Source: Linum tenue
Taxonomy: Eukaryota > Streptophyta > Magnoliopsida > Malpighiales > Linaceae
DNA: 64,000 nucleotides
Direction: 5' to 3'
NCBI GenBank assembly: GCA_946122785.1
Contig: CAMGYJ010000011.1
Coordinates: forward strand, 54,548,449 to 54,612,448
Below are positions 24,223 to 36,110 of this stretch, one piece after another (positions within the stretch are counted from its first letter, which is position 1; each line of letters opens with the position of its first letter). The translations under genes were made by a program, and so were the position numbers. The notes under the pieces were generated by a model that was given only the letters and a program-made list of their open reading frames with translations, searched no databases and was not told the origin of the DNA.

Positions 24223-27200
24223 ACCAGGTCTATGCATGTATATGGTATGGTTACCTTCAATATTATAAAACTGATATAATAATATTATTATCAAATTATT
24301 TTAAGAAAATATTGATATGGATATATGAATTAAAAAAACTGAAGTCCACCACCAGGCCCATCTCTGATTTTGCAGGGTCGATGAATTGAATTTGTTGGCA
24401 CACGCGTGCATGGTGGATTGCTTGGTTGGCATGCAGCTGGAATTTACGTCCATATTTAATGAAAGAAGAAGAAGAAGAACCAGCCAGCCAGCCAGCCGAC
24501 TCATTAATACTGCTATTCATGCAAAATCAAAATCAATCAAGGTCTGAATTCTCAATATCCTTTGGCTGGTGGGTGGAAAATGGAGACTAATAATTGGGCA
24601 AAAAATCTTATCTTCTTATAAGTTGATTTTAGGCGCTTGTGTGGGCGTTCTTGAGTCACAATTTAGTGAGTCGAAATCCCAATGTTTATTGGGGGTTTTT
24701 TGGATTATTATTGCTATAGCAAGAGGAGGAAAAACGAAGTCTCGACCAATCATGGTAAAGGATAATTAATAAACTAGGTAAGCTACTTGTGCATATAATT
24801 CATTTTTTTTTACAATGATTATGAAAGAGACGGCACATGGTGGATTGTAATTAACTATATATTACTACAAACAATTTGAAATAAAAATAAAAATAGAGAC
24901 AATAGGAGAAAAAGCCAATTTTTGGCACCTTGTGCAGAAGCAGAGACCCTCTAGCGCAACTTAGAAAATCTTTTTGGCAGGCTCTTCATAATTAGAGGGG
25001 TTTTAATTAGTCTAGTGGGTATCGTGATTATTTTGAGGACGTGGGGAGTTTGGAATGTTACATGTATACAAGAGGATGTGGTTATCGTGATTATTCTGCA
25101 AACAACTCAAATCGACCCTAACATAATCATGCTGACTCATTCAATAAAATGTCACTACTAAACCAGAATACTCAAATCACAGTACTGCAAACTCTACATC
25201 GGCGCGAGCTTGATGCGTTGGGCTTAAGGCCTTGCGTCTTCTGGTGGATTGTGGGCTACTCCTCATGGTCGCGGTAATGGGTGTTGTTGCGGACTACATA
25301 CGGTCGAGTCGAATGAGAGATGGAAGGAAAATAGTGTTGTCATGGTTCTTTCAGCAGGTCGAAATATTTTTATTTTAGATACGCTGCACGAGCACACTAG
25401 CTACATACTACATAGACAAGTAGACACTAGGATTTCTTCTTCTTATTCCTTCTAATAGGGGATTTTTAATTAATAGCATCATTTCTTGACAATTAGCACT
25501 AGGCTTTTTAATAGCTAATAACTATTGGAACGCTTATTAAACAAATGCTATTATATTTATTGGGATTATGTGGTCAACGACGGTGTGGGTTTGCTTTGGT
25601 TTGATGCTATAAAGCTATGTCAGAAAGTACACATAAATTCTGAAAATAAAACAACAAGTAGAAATAAATTAAATAGTTTTGTGAACTAGCATTTTGGGCT
25701 ACATAAAAGGGGATTTGCTCAATTTCCATGAAATTTCTCAATAATGGATTAAAGCGACACCGGCAAAGGGCCATGCGTACGTACGAATGGGGTTCACAAA
25801 ACGTGTCGGGTCGTAGGAATTTGTTAGAACTTAGGAATCACAATTACGTTATTAATTCGTTGAACTAAAAAAACTCCTTTTTTTCATTTATTAAATGGAT
25901 TAGAAAGGAATTGATATGGATGGAACTAGAAATATCAAATGCGTGCGGACGTGGACGAAAAACAATATGGTTCTTTAGGTACGTTTATTGTGATTTTGTT
26001 AAAAATTCAAGTTACAATGATTTGAAAATTGGTGGAAGAATTCGGTATGATATTGTGAATATATTTTCTCGTTAGTTGTTGGTCCCAAAACTCGAACTCA
26101 GAGTGCGGTGAAAATTTTCATCCACAAATTACAACTTGACCAACCCTTTGGGTTGATATAATGATTATACTGTATATACGGTCTCTGTGTGATCCACTTC
26201 CAATATCCATCATCATACATCAGTTGATCACCTTAGTTCAATTAAGTAGGAAATTCCAAAATAACTTGCAATGTAAACACACTAGTACATTGCACTTAGC
26301 AAGAAGGATCTCCCCCGTCGTAGTTGATCGAAGAAGAAGGAAAGGAGGATTGAAGAGGAACCGAGTGGGCTAGGATACGTCCGGGGTGGGTTGGGCTCTA
26401 GGGCACCATGGTGGGTTGGGGCGTAGGGGGAACTATCGAGCTAGGGCTCATATTTCGGGCAGGGTTCGGTTAACGGTTGCAGCAAAATCCAAAAAACGAT
26501 CCTAACCCACAACATAGACCATTATGGTCTTTAATTTTTAGGTTCTCAATCCCCTAATACTCGATGAATTCAGTTTCCATTTCAGTTAAACGCAACACTG
26601 AACCCGAACATGTAGTCCTAATTTACAAATCGGTATCACTTATTCAAGATCATAAATGGCGCAACTTCTACATTCTCCTTCATAGATCATAAACTTATTG
26701 ATCTTTCCAACCACCTTGAAGTACTAGTTGCATTAGAATCAAACGGACTAGTAGCCTACATTTGCTAAGTGATTTTCTTTTCACCTAAGATATATATGTT
26801 TTGTAACTCTTAGTTAACATTGCTCTTTTACACTATTAATTTCATTGACACATACATCCACAGTAAAATCCTACATCATTTATATAAAAAACACACGATC
26901 CGCTAAAACATAATTTAATTATATTCATGTGATAGGTTAAACTATATATATCACGTATTTATGGAGAAGTATACATTTACCATGGTGTAAAAAAAAAAAA
27001 ACAAGTGGCTGGTTGACACTCTTTATCTGCCTGCAAAAGATTAGTGGCTGGTTGACTGATTGCATCGTCATTAATGAGGCAAATAAGCATGATTAGCTAT
27101 ATATAAACGCCTTCTAATGGTGTCATAAAGGTGTCGGTTTTCACCAAAGCAATGTGAAGCCAATTGGTGACATGTCTGCTAGCCGTAAGGGCATCAGAAA

Positions 27201-27876
27201 TTGCAGAAGAGAACAAAAAAATTAAAGAAGATAGAGACACACCATTAACAAAGACTAGTTAATTAATCAATTAATCAGGTTTTGAAGTTTACCTTTTGTG
27301 TTGGCCAAATGAAGAACAAGAGAGTGACAATCTCGATTGTTTAACAAACAGAAAGGACAGTGACAGATGGAGTTGTTTACTAAAGGGAAGTACAGACATA
27401 ATCCATACTAATCAGGAATTTTGGGATTAATTAAATCGACAAGATGGGATGGATATATATGACGTTGTTTAAAATTGACTAAAACCCCTTTTTTGCTGAG
27501 ATAGCAATAAAGGGTTTGTGATTTGGAGGGTGTCGTTTTCTTGTGGGGGAAAGTCAGAAGTTAGGGTTTACAGTTTCTTGGGTGCTTCCATTGCTCAGTT
27601 GGAATCCACTTCAGAGGAGCTTAAGTACGTATGTACAGTCGCTTTCATTAGGTGCATAACTTAATTAGTTAATTACAAATATAATTAAGTTCCTTAATCA
27701 TGCGTATCACGGGACAAGGAAGGAGTCAAAGACCTTCATCACTAACGTACAGAAGTAGCCCATGGGCGAGGAAGCAACCCCAAAAGGGATAAAGTGGTAA
27801 TGAGAAACTAATTCAACCACTTTGATCTGATGATGGCTGGGAATCTTGGCGCCTTCATTTAAGGTTATTATGTGAT
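24223..27876. other. Non-coding part of the left arm
   Basis: No convincing gene. Blocks of clear similarity to the right arm alternate with unrelated stretches (for example 26160-27000), showing indels since duplication. Includes a GCCAGCCAGCCAGCC / GAAGAAGAAGAA simple-repeat patch near 24465-24500 that is shared with the other arm. Confidence 0.6.
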
Positions 27877-28347
27877 TAGGGATGACAATTAAACTCGCAC
27901 ATGTAGTTTATGTACTCAACACAATCTTATTCAGTCAAAATGGGGTAAAGCTCGGAGTTGATAACGGGTTTCAGGTTAGCTGCATGCGAGTAGAAACTGC
28001 TTTTGGAATTCTCGGATTGGATTGGATTTAGGTTTGGTCAAAACTTGGTATGCTTTTCACCCAACCTGCACCGAAAAAGAAAAATGACATTGTTATATTA
28101 TGAATAAATTACGGACATTATCTGTCTTTGTGACAATATAGTTCCAATAGTATTAATAATTGTTAATGTTATCAGTCTTTATAGTAATAGTACTATAGAA
28201 ATTTTTGTATAACATAAGAATGTGGGTTTTCGGACGAATTATTCGTGGTTAATTATGTTTGTGAATCCATGGGTATTCATGGACTTGCCAGTACTCGCTG
28301 GATTAAGTTGGGTTGAAGAAACTCGACTCAACCCGACCCATTATTGT
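27877..28347. repeat. Dispersed transposon-like repeat, copy 1
   Basis: Starts AGGGATGACAATTAAACTCG and ends near GACCCATTATTGTCCCT, an imperfect inverted terminus. Similar text occurs at 60977-61308 (GGATGACAATTAAACC ... CCCGATCCATTATTGT). No target duplication found and no coding capacity. Confidence 0.45.
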
Positions 28348-28802
28348 CCCTATCTGCTACCCTTTGATACAACGACTCGTACTTTTCTAGGCCCGTTGCC
28401 AATCCCCCAATAGAGAATGATCACCTGGAGAATAATAAAATTGAAGAACTAATAGATAATTTTATTTCAAAATATGTTAGAAGGATGCTATTTTTCAAAT
28501 GAGGCTGTAATAATTTTATTTTTTTAATTAATGTAATAATTTTTATTTTAATAGGTTTATTGAAAAAATTTGAGCAACATTTGGTTCGTGAAACATGGCC
28601 TCCTGTATTCGAGGGTCGTCCTGTTCACTTAGCTATAGCCTCCAGGAGTGTGTGCAATGCATCATTTTGACATGCAATTGACCAAACTGACATTGTGATC
28701 GGACTTATTCATACTAAATGCAATAGAATTCGATTCTCGGTTACATGAATTGTTTGGATAGTAAAGGAAAAAAACCGAACCAATATTTGGAGCAGACAAA
28801 TG

Positions 28803-28999
28803 GACTTTTCGTTTAATTACGGTCCTTAAAATTCCTACACTTTCAAATCGGTTCTATCATGGTATGATTTATTAATATTGACTTTTCGTTTAATTACGGT
28901 CCTTAAAATTCCTACACTTTCAAATCGGTTCTATCATGGTATGATTTATTAATATTGAATTTTCGTTTAATTACAGTCCTTAAAATTCCTACTCAACTA
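28803..28999. repeat. 77-bp tandem repeat, about 2.5 copies
   Basis: The unit begins gacttttcgtttaattac at 28803 and 28880, with a third partial, slightly changed copy from 28957. Found only in the left-arm-specific DNA. Confidence 0.85.
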
Positions 29000-29699
29000 A
29001 TCAAAACCAATTTATGAAAAGAAGTGTCAGCTAGGTCTATTAATATTGAATTTGTTGGTAAAAGGAGACGGTAATTGTGTAGATTTGAATTCTAGAGGTC
29101 CTAACGAACAACAGATTTGTTTAGTGGGTAATACCACTAGTTTTGAACCTCGAGATTATAGGTTCAAATTCGTTAAGTAGTACTTTAAGATAGTGGTATA
29201 AGATCTAGTATAAACTTCTCTCAATAACTCGAGTTACTGAAACCAACTGGTTTATGCCATATATCACTTTTATATAGTAATAAAAAAGAATTCTAAAGGT
29301 TCTAAGTTCGAATTTTGGCGACCACTATTTTTACATTGTCCTCTTCCTGACCACCAACAAAAATATATTCTCGACTGCTCCTATGAATTTGCCGATTATC
29401 ATAAGACCGAAATTTATCGTCTTTAATGACTTTTTCATGTAACAAACAAAACAAAAAATTGTTAGAAAAACCACAAAGCTGATAAAAGTTTTATTTTTAT
29501 GTACATTCACCTGCCACTGCCAGTCAGTCAGTCATCCGTGTTTCAGTCGGTCACATGAAGCAGAGCCTGGCCGCCGATCCAAAGTTCGTTTATTGAGCCA
29601 GAGTTGCATGAGTAAATTCTACGCGCTCCTTAATTTTCTATGTTTCAATTCATCACTCTTGGCATTCTACTAAAAAATCAATTATTTTATTTACCAAGG

Positions 29700-30115
29700 T
29701 GTCAAGCAGAGTGTACAAGAGGAGCAATGGAGTTATTCGACAGAGGTGCACTCTGCTAAAGGAAGAAGACGAAGTGCAGAGGCTTGGGCCTGAAACCGGA
29801 TCGGGCTTCCTTTCACCCGGTCTAACCAAGAATCAGGACGTACATAAATAAGTGAAGACGACGACGTTTGGTTTCTCTACTGCGTCGTCAATACCAGCTG
29901 ATCGCACTTAGACACTTGTCGTCTTGTAATTGGTTAGTTTAACATGTTAGTTACTAATAGCCGTTGGAACAGTAGATTAGGAATTGTAATTAACTGACTC
30001 TGTATATATACTGCGCAAAAGGGAATGAGAAGGCATTCTGCCAAATTCCTCCAAACCCATCGTCATTTCTCAACAATTCTAAACCCTAGCAGCTCTCAGA
30101 TCTACTTTCTTCTCA
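29700..30115 (+). repeat. 5' LTR of the Copia element
   Basis: 416 bp, TG...CA ends. TGTATATATACTG at 30001-30013 is a plausible TATA box for the element's transcript. Confidence 0.95.
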
Positions 30116-30127
30116 TGGTATCAGAGC
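30116..30127 (+). promoter_or_regulatory. Primer-binding site for initiator tRNA-Met
   Basis: TGGTATCAGAGC directly abuts the 5' LTR. It is complementary to the 3' end of plant initiator methionine tRNA, the standard Copia primer. Confidence 0.93.
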
Positions 30128-30202
30128 CTGGTTAAGGCGTCTGTATACCTCTTCTTCCTACTCTGATCTTACCCTTCTTCTTCTTACACTTCGCATTTCG
30201 CC

Positions 30203-33200
30203 ATGGCTGGAAGTGAGACTTCGGATTCTGCTGAGAAGGAGGTTCCACCTCCACCTCCTCCTCGTTACGAAGATCCCTATTCCAACCCATTTTACTTGGC
30301 TCAAAGCGACAACTCTTTTCTTCCGGTGATCGGCTTCAAGTTGCCCGATGACAACTACCTCCTTTGGAGTGAGTCCATGGAGGTTGCTCTGCGCACTAAG
30401 AACAAGCTCGGCTTTGTTCTGGGAACGATTCAGGTACCCCCTTTGACAGATCCATCTTATGGGACTTGGGATCGTGTGAATGGTACTGTTGTTTGCTGGA
30501 TTAGGAATTCTGTGTCCGAAGATATTGTTCCTAGTCTTCGAAACATAGGAATTGCATCAGAAGCTTGGACTTATCTGAAATCCAAGTTCAGTCAAGGAGA
30601 TTCTATAAGAATAGCTAATTTGCAAGAGAAAGTTGACCTAGCTAAACAAGGAAATCAGACTGTTCGTCAGTATTTCACCAATTTGAAGTTGGCCTGGGAT
30701 GAACTTAAAACTTACCAACCAATACCCTATTGTGATTGTGCTGCTGGTACTTATGCTACTGTTATGAGGTATGAAGAAAGGGGAAGAGTGATTCGTTTCT
30801 TGCTGGGCCTTAATGAAAAATACCAGCAAGTGAAAACCCAGATGCTTATGCTAGATCCTCTCCCAGATCTGGACAGCATCTATCGATCTGTTGTTCAGCT
30901 TGAAAGACAGCTTGATGGGGCTAGTGCCAATGCTGGCAAATCTGAAGAAGCCATAGCACTAGCCACCGCTCTTGCAGCATCCAGGACTCAGTACAACCAA
31001 TCAAGGGACAAGACTCAGGCTGAACATCAACCAGGAGGACTGTTTTGCAGATACTGCAAAAAGGATAACCATGTCAAGGAGGATTGCTGGAAACTTAAAA
31101 GGAAGAATGGTTTACTTGGAAGTAACCCTGGCAGAGGTAACAATGCAGGGAGAGGGTTTGCTGGTTCAGTTGATGTGAATCCACCAGAGGGCAATTCTTC
31201 AGGAGGAGCTGGTTCTTACTCTCCTACCAGTCCTATAAGCCAGCAGGAACCACATTCACCAACTTTTACTGGTTTCACAGTGGATGAACTTACAAGGCTC
31301 AAGGCTTTGCTGCAACCAGCTTCCAGTTCTCATGGACCCTCTCAGGCTAATTCTGTGGTCACTAGATCACAGCCTATGTCAGGTATCCTATCCCTCTCAA
31401 CTTTGACACATAGAACCAGTGAATGTGTGTGGGTTTTGGACACAGGAGCAAGTGATCACATCATTTGCTCCATTTCTCTGTTCCTGAGATGTAAGAAGGT
31501 GCACAATGTTTCTGTTACACTACCAAATGGCCAACAAGCCTCTGTCACTCACTTAGGGGTAGTCAAACTGCCTTGTGGCATTTTCCTCACTAATGTCCTC
31601 TTAGTACCTTCTTTCTCCTATAATTTGATTTCAGTTAGCCAGCTTACCAAAAACAGCCCTGTCTCATTGCTGTTTCAATCCACTTTTTGTTATATTCAGG
31701 ACCTTATCTCTCGACAGAGGATTGGTTTAATCCCAGTAAGTAGAGGACTTTACCTTCTTGGAGATACCAGTGGCCCAGGAGAGACTTGCAACCCACAGAT
31801 TTTTGGAGTGAGCACCAGTCCAGAGAGTTCCAGTTTATGGCACAAACGGCTAGGACATCTTTCTTTAGATAGGTTGAGGAAAATTAAACAGACTTGTACT
31901 GAAGTTGTGTTACCAAACAGTTTAGAGTGTGAGGTTTGCCATTTGTCTAAACAGAAGCGTTTACCATTTCCCAGAAGTACTTCTTGTTCTAAAGAACCCT
32001 TTGATTTAATACATTGTGATATTTGGGGGCCTGTTAATGTTGTTAGTCATGATGGTTTTCAGTTTTTCCTTACCATTGTTGATGACCATAGTCGTTGTAC
32101 TTGGTTGTATTTGATGAGTCACAAGTCTGAGGTTAAGGGTTTGCTTCAGTCTTTCTTTGCTATGGTTGAGACTCAGTTCAGTAAGAAAGTGAAGGTCCTA
32201 CGTTCAGATCAGGGACAGGAGTTCAAAATGGTTTCCTTTTATCAAGAGAAAGGTTGCCTACATGAAATGAGCTGTGTTCATACTGCACAGCAGAATGGTC
32301 GAGTAGAAAGGAAGCACCAGCACATTCTAAATGTGGCTAGGGCTTTGAAGTTTCAGTCAGGCTTACCAGTTAGCTTCTGGAGCCATTTTGTGATGCATGC
32401 TATCTACCTAATTAACAGAACTCCCACTCCTGTCCTGCACAACAAGTCTCCTTTTGAGACTTTATTTGGTATCCCACCAGACTACAGCAACCTTAGGGTG
32501 TTTGGCTGTTTAGCCTTTGCCACAAACACTGAAAGCCATAAACCTAAGTTTGCCCCTCGTGCTGTCAAAGCAGTTTTCCTTGGTTACAATTTTGGCATAA
32601 AAGGTTACAAGTTGTATGATTTGGACACTCACTCAGTGTTCACCAGCAGGGATGTTGAGTTTCATGAGTCTGAATTTCCTTTCTTACCTTCTCAAACACC
32701 AGCACCTACTCCTCCATCAACCTCTTCTCCTTCAGATCATCTTCCTCCCTTTCTTTTTGATGATGATCTTCCACTACCACAGGATCATAATGTCCATGAG
32801 ACATCTGATCCTGATTACTTCCCCTCACCACCTGATTCACCTCTTTCCTCACCTCCTGCTTCTCCCATTCACTCACCTACTCCAGTACCTCCAGTTCCTT
32901 CTTCTTCTTCCTCTCCACCTACACTTCCCATTGCTCTTAGAAAAGCTTCTAGAGTTACCAGACCTCCTAAACATCTTGAATCTTTTCATACTTCTTTTCT
33001 ATCCCAGACTTGTTCATCTTCCTTTGATGACAAGCTTTTGTACCCTCTTTCCCACAGCCTGTCTTACTCTCACTTGTCCCCCTCACACAAGCATTATACC
33101 CTTTCCATTTCTATGTCTTCAGATCCTCAAACCTATGCACAGGCTGCTTTACATCCCTGCTGGAATCAAGCTATGAAGGAGGAGGTTCATGCCCTAGAGG

Positions 33201-34651
33201 CTAATGAGACCTGGGATATTGTTGACAGGCCACCTAATGTTGTACCTATTGGGTGTAAGTGGGTTTATAAGACTAAGTTCTTGCCAGATGGTGCCATTGA
33301 ACGTTTTAAAGCCAGGGTTGTTGCAAAGGGATACACCCAGACCTATGGAATTGATTTTGTTGATACTTTTTCCCCTGTTGCCAAAATCAATTCTGTCAAG
33401 CTTCTTTTAGCAATTGCAGCAGCCAAGCAATGGCATCTCCATCATATGGATGTGAGTAATGCTTTCTTGAATGGTGACTTAGAGGAGGAGATCTATATGG
33501 AACTTCCCCCTGGTTTGAGAGAGCTAAGTCACCTTCAAGGTAAAGTTTGCAGGTTGAAGAAATCCCTTTATGGGCTTAAGCAGGCCAGTCGTCAATGGTA
33601 TCTTAAGCTTACTGAGTTCTTGACTAAGCTGGGTTTCCAGCAATCATATGAAGACTATTCAGTTTTTAAGTCTTCTACAGTTGTGTTAGTCATCTATGTA
33701 GATGACATCATTGTGGCAGGACCAAATTTGCAAGACATTCAACAGGTCAAGGCACAGTTGCAGAAGGGTTTCAAAGTTAAGGACCTGGGGAATTTGAAGT
33801 ACTTCCTCGGTTTGGAGATAGCTAGAACTCAGGCTGGGATTTCTTTATGCCAACGAAAGTTCTGTTTAGAGATGCTGGAGAATGCAGATTTCTTGGAGTG
33901 TAAACCAGCTAAGACTCCAATTAGCATGAAAGCTACATTGTCTGCTGAAGATGGAACCTTACTTGATGATGGTTCAGTTTACAGACATCTCTTGGGACAG
34001 TTGCAGTATTTAACATCTACTAGACCTGACATTTGCTTCCCAGTACAGCAGCTAAGTCAGTTTCAAGATCGACCAACTACAGTGCATCTTAAAGCCCTAC
34101 ACAGAATCTTGAGATACTTGAAAGGTTGTCCAGCACAAGGTCTGTGGTTTTCTTCTTCATCCAATTTGCAATTAAGTGGCTATTGTGATTCAGATTGGGC
34201 AACTTGCCCAGATTCAAGGAAATCAATTACTGGATATTGCACTTTCCTAGGGAGTTCTCTCATTACGTGGAAAAGCAAGAAACAGAGCACAGTTTCACGC
34301 TCGTCTTCTGAAGCAGAATACAGAGCAATGGCACAGCTTGCTTGTGAGGTACAGTGGTTAAAGGCTTTTCTGAATTTCTTTGGGATTTCACATTCAAACC
34401 CAGTGAAGGTATACTGTGACAACCAGTCGGCCATTCATATTGCGGAGAACCCTGTTTATCATGAGCGAACTAAACATATAGAGGTTGATTGCCATGTCGT
34501 CAGGGAAAGGTTGAAATCAGGACTCTTAAATCTGTTTCATTTGAATACCGAGAACCAGTTGGCTGACTTATTTACTAAGGGGTTATCTGGTGATCGATTT
34601 AAGTTTCTGCTCTCCAAGCTGGGTGTACATGATATGTACTCGCCAGCTTGA
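30203..34651 (+). CDS. Copia gag-pol polyprotein
   Basis: 1482 aa in one frame with no stop or frameshift. In order: N-terminal gag domain (about 30-240, with NYLLWSESMEVAL); CCHC zinc knuckle at 282-295 (CRYCKKDNHVKEDC); aspartic protease DTGA at 413-416; integrase zinc site His547/His552/Cys576/Cys579 (LWHKRLGH, CEVCH); integrase catalytic Asp606, Asp669, Glu702 (CDIWGP, SDQGQEF, NGRVERKH); a Pro/Ser-rich linker; reverse transcriptase from about 1015 with the YVDD centre at 1165-1168; RNase H from about 1325 (GYCDSDWA, SRSSSEAEYRAM). All catalytic residues are present. The domain order protease-integrase-RT is that of Copia. The stop codon overlaps the polypurine tract. Confidence 0.96.
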   Translation: MAGSETSDSAEKEVPPPPPPRYEDPYSNPFYLAQSDNSFLPVIGFKLPDDNYLLWSESMEVALRTKNKLGFVLGTIQVPPLTDPSYGTWDRVNGTVVCWIRNSVSEDIVPSLRNIGIASEAWTYLKSKFSQGDSIRIANLQEKVDLAKQGNQTVRQYFTNLKLAWDELKTYQPIPYCDCAAGTYATVMRYEERGRVIRFLLGLNEKYQQVKTQMLMLDPLPDLDSIYRSVVQLERQLDGASANAGKSEEAIALATALAASRTQYNQSRDKTQAEHQPGGLFCRYCKKDNHVKEDCWKLKRKNGLLGSNPGRGNNAGRGFAGSVDVNPPEGNSSGGAGSYSPTSPISQQEPHSPTFTGFTVDELTRLKALLQPASSSHGPSQANSVVTRSQPMSGILSLSTLTHRTSECVWVLDTGASDHIICSISLFLRCKKVHNVSVTLPNGQQASVTHLGVVKLPCGIFLTNVLLVPSFSYNLISVSQLTKNSPVSLLFQSTFCYIQDLISRQRIGLIPVSRGLYLLGDTSGPGETCNPQIFGVSTSPESSSLWHKRLGHLSLDRLRKIKQTCTEVVLPNSLECEVCHLSKQKRLPFPRSTSCSKEPFDLIHCDIWGPVNVVSHDGFQFFLTIVDDHSRCTWLYLMSHKSEVKGLLQSFFAMVETQFSKKVKVLRSDQGQEFKMVSFYQEKGCLHEMSCVHTAQQNGRVERKHQHILNVARALKFQSGLPVSFWSHFVMHAIYLINRTPTPVLHNKSPFETLFGIPPDYSNLRVFGCLAFATNTESHKPKFAPRAVKAVFLGYNFGIKGYKLYDLDTHSVFTSRDVEFHESEFPFLPSQTPAPTPPSTSSPSDHLPPFLFDDDLPLPQDHNVHETSDPDYFPSPPDSPLSSPPASPIHSPTPVPPVPSSSSSPPTLPIALRKASRVTRPPKHLESFHTSFLSQTCSSSFDDKLLYPLSHSLSYSHLSPSHKHYTLSISMSSDPQTYAQAALHPCWNQAMKEEVHALEANETWDIVDRPPNVVPIGCKWVYKTKFLPDGAIERFKARVVAKGYTQTYGIDFVDTFSPVAKINSVKLLLAIAAAKQWHLHHMDVSNAFLNGDLEEEIYMELPPGLRELSHLQGKVCRLKKSLYGLKQASRQWYLKLTEFLTKLGFQQSYEDYSVFKSSTVVLVIYVDDIIVAGPNLQDIQQVKAQLQKGFKVKDLGNLKYFLGLEIARTQAGISLCQRKFCLEMLENADFLECKPAKTPISMKATLSAEDGTLLDDGSVYRHLLGQLQYLTSTRPDICFPVQQLSQFQDRPTTVHLKALHRILRYLKGCPAQGLWFSSSSNLQLSGYCDSDWATCPDSRKSITGYCTFLGSSLITWKSKKQSTVSRSSSEAEYRAMAQLACEVQWLKAFLNFFGISHSNPVKVYCDNQSAIHIAENPVYHERTKHIEVDCHVVRERLKSGLLNLFHLNTENQLADLFTKGLSGDRFKFLLSKLGVHDMYSPA

Positions 34652-34658
34652 GGGGGCG
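34650..34658 (+). promoter_or_regulatory. Polypurine tract of the Copia element
   Basis: gagggggcg immediately before the 3' LTR, overlapping the polyprotein stop codon. Confidence 0.8.
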
Positions 34659-35074
34659 TGTCAAGCAGAGTGTACAAGAGGAGCAATGGAGTTATTCGAC
34701 AGAGGTGCACTCTGCTAAAGGAAGAAGACGAAGTGCAGAGGCTTGGGCCTGAAACCGGATCGGGCTTCCTTTCACCCGGTCTAACCAAGAATCAGGACGT
34801 ACATAAATAAGTGAAGACGACGACGTTTGGTTTCTCTACTGCGTCGTCAATACCAGCTGATCGCACTTAGACACTTGTCGTCTTGTAATTGGTTAGTTTA
34901 ACATGTTAGTTACTAATAGCCGTTGGAACAGTAGATTAGGAATTGTAATTAACTGACTCTGTATATATACTGCGCAAAAGGGAATGAGAAGGCATTCTGC
35001 CAAATTCCTCCAAACCCATCGTCATTTCTCAACAATTCTAAACCCTAGCAGCTCTCAGATCTACTTTCTTCTCA
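34659..35074 (+). repeat. 3' LTR of the Copia element
   Basis: 416 bp, identical by eye to the 5' LTR. Confidence 0.95.
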
Positions 35075-36110
35075 CAAGGGATGAATAATTTAGCGCATCA
35101 AAGACAAGATAGGAATTTTAAGGTGATGTGTAAAATTTTTAGTATATGTCCCTTATTGTTGCGAATAAGCTAACGAAATTGCTAGGTCAAAGCAGTGTAA
35201 ACGGATCCACCTTATGAATGGAAATGAAATTTTTGTAATTTGTATGAGAAAGTTCGTAGATATTTTTTTTGTTTTGTTTTGCACCTGGGATCCCATGAAT
35301 TTTTTTATAAAAATTTGCTTAAAATCATTTATCATTTATGTGCAATTGATTTTTTCTAAATAATTGTAAACTACATATGTCTGAAAAGAGGTAAATATAA
35401 TAGAACTGAAAGCGACCATTGAAAGTGTTGAAAGACATTTGCAATGAGGCACGTGAAAATACTTCAATATTTAATTGGTGATGCCAAAATCTGGAATAGT
35501 TATTTGATAAGATATATTGAAATTGATATCATATGAATGCGTCATATATTCAACGAAAAAAATTGATAACATATGAATGTATTATACAAGTTTTTCAAAA
35601 TACAAGAACATATTGATCAGCCGCTACATAACTTACCATTGCCATCCATGGTATATCCCCTAATTTCTACAGATTGCAACTTTGATAAAAATAATTAATA
35701 GATATACAATCTATTTAATTACTATTTTGATTAAGTATTAGTTTATGTATATATAGTTTTGTTTCTGTTGATCATCATATCGCAAAATCTCTAGGTCTTG
35801 AGTTGAAATCTGCACATGGGTATATTCATATGTGGTTCATCGAGCCCCACACATACATGATCATCATTTGCGAGCGTCAGTTGCTAGCAGCATAATATAT
35901 CTTTGTTACACCAATTTTTTATTAAAATATTTTCCTTTCGATCGATCTGCTATACATATAATAATGTTATATTTTTTTCGATAATTAATATTATTATATT
36001 ATATAAAATCAACTGTCTGTTTATTTCATCTTTTTCAATTTTTGGTGACAACTTATTTTTTTTGGTTTTGTTTAATCTCTTAGTTCTTGCGTATGCATGA
36101 ATTGTAAAAA

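Larger units (their letters stand above)
29700..35074 (+). mobile_element. Full-length Ty1/Copia LTR retrotransposon with identical LTRs
   Basis: A complete element of 5375 bp: 5' LTR 29700-30115, primer site, one long gag-pol frame, polypurine tract, 3' LTR 34659-35074. The 416-bp LTRs show no difference by eye over their whole length. Both begin TG and end CA. A perfect 5-bp target duplication, caagg, flanks it (29695-29699 and 35075-35079). Every part needed for autonomous movement appears intact, so it is a very recent, potentially active insertion. It lies in the left arm of the inverted duplication and is absent from the right arm. Confidence 0.96.
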
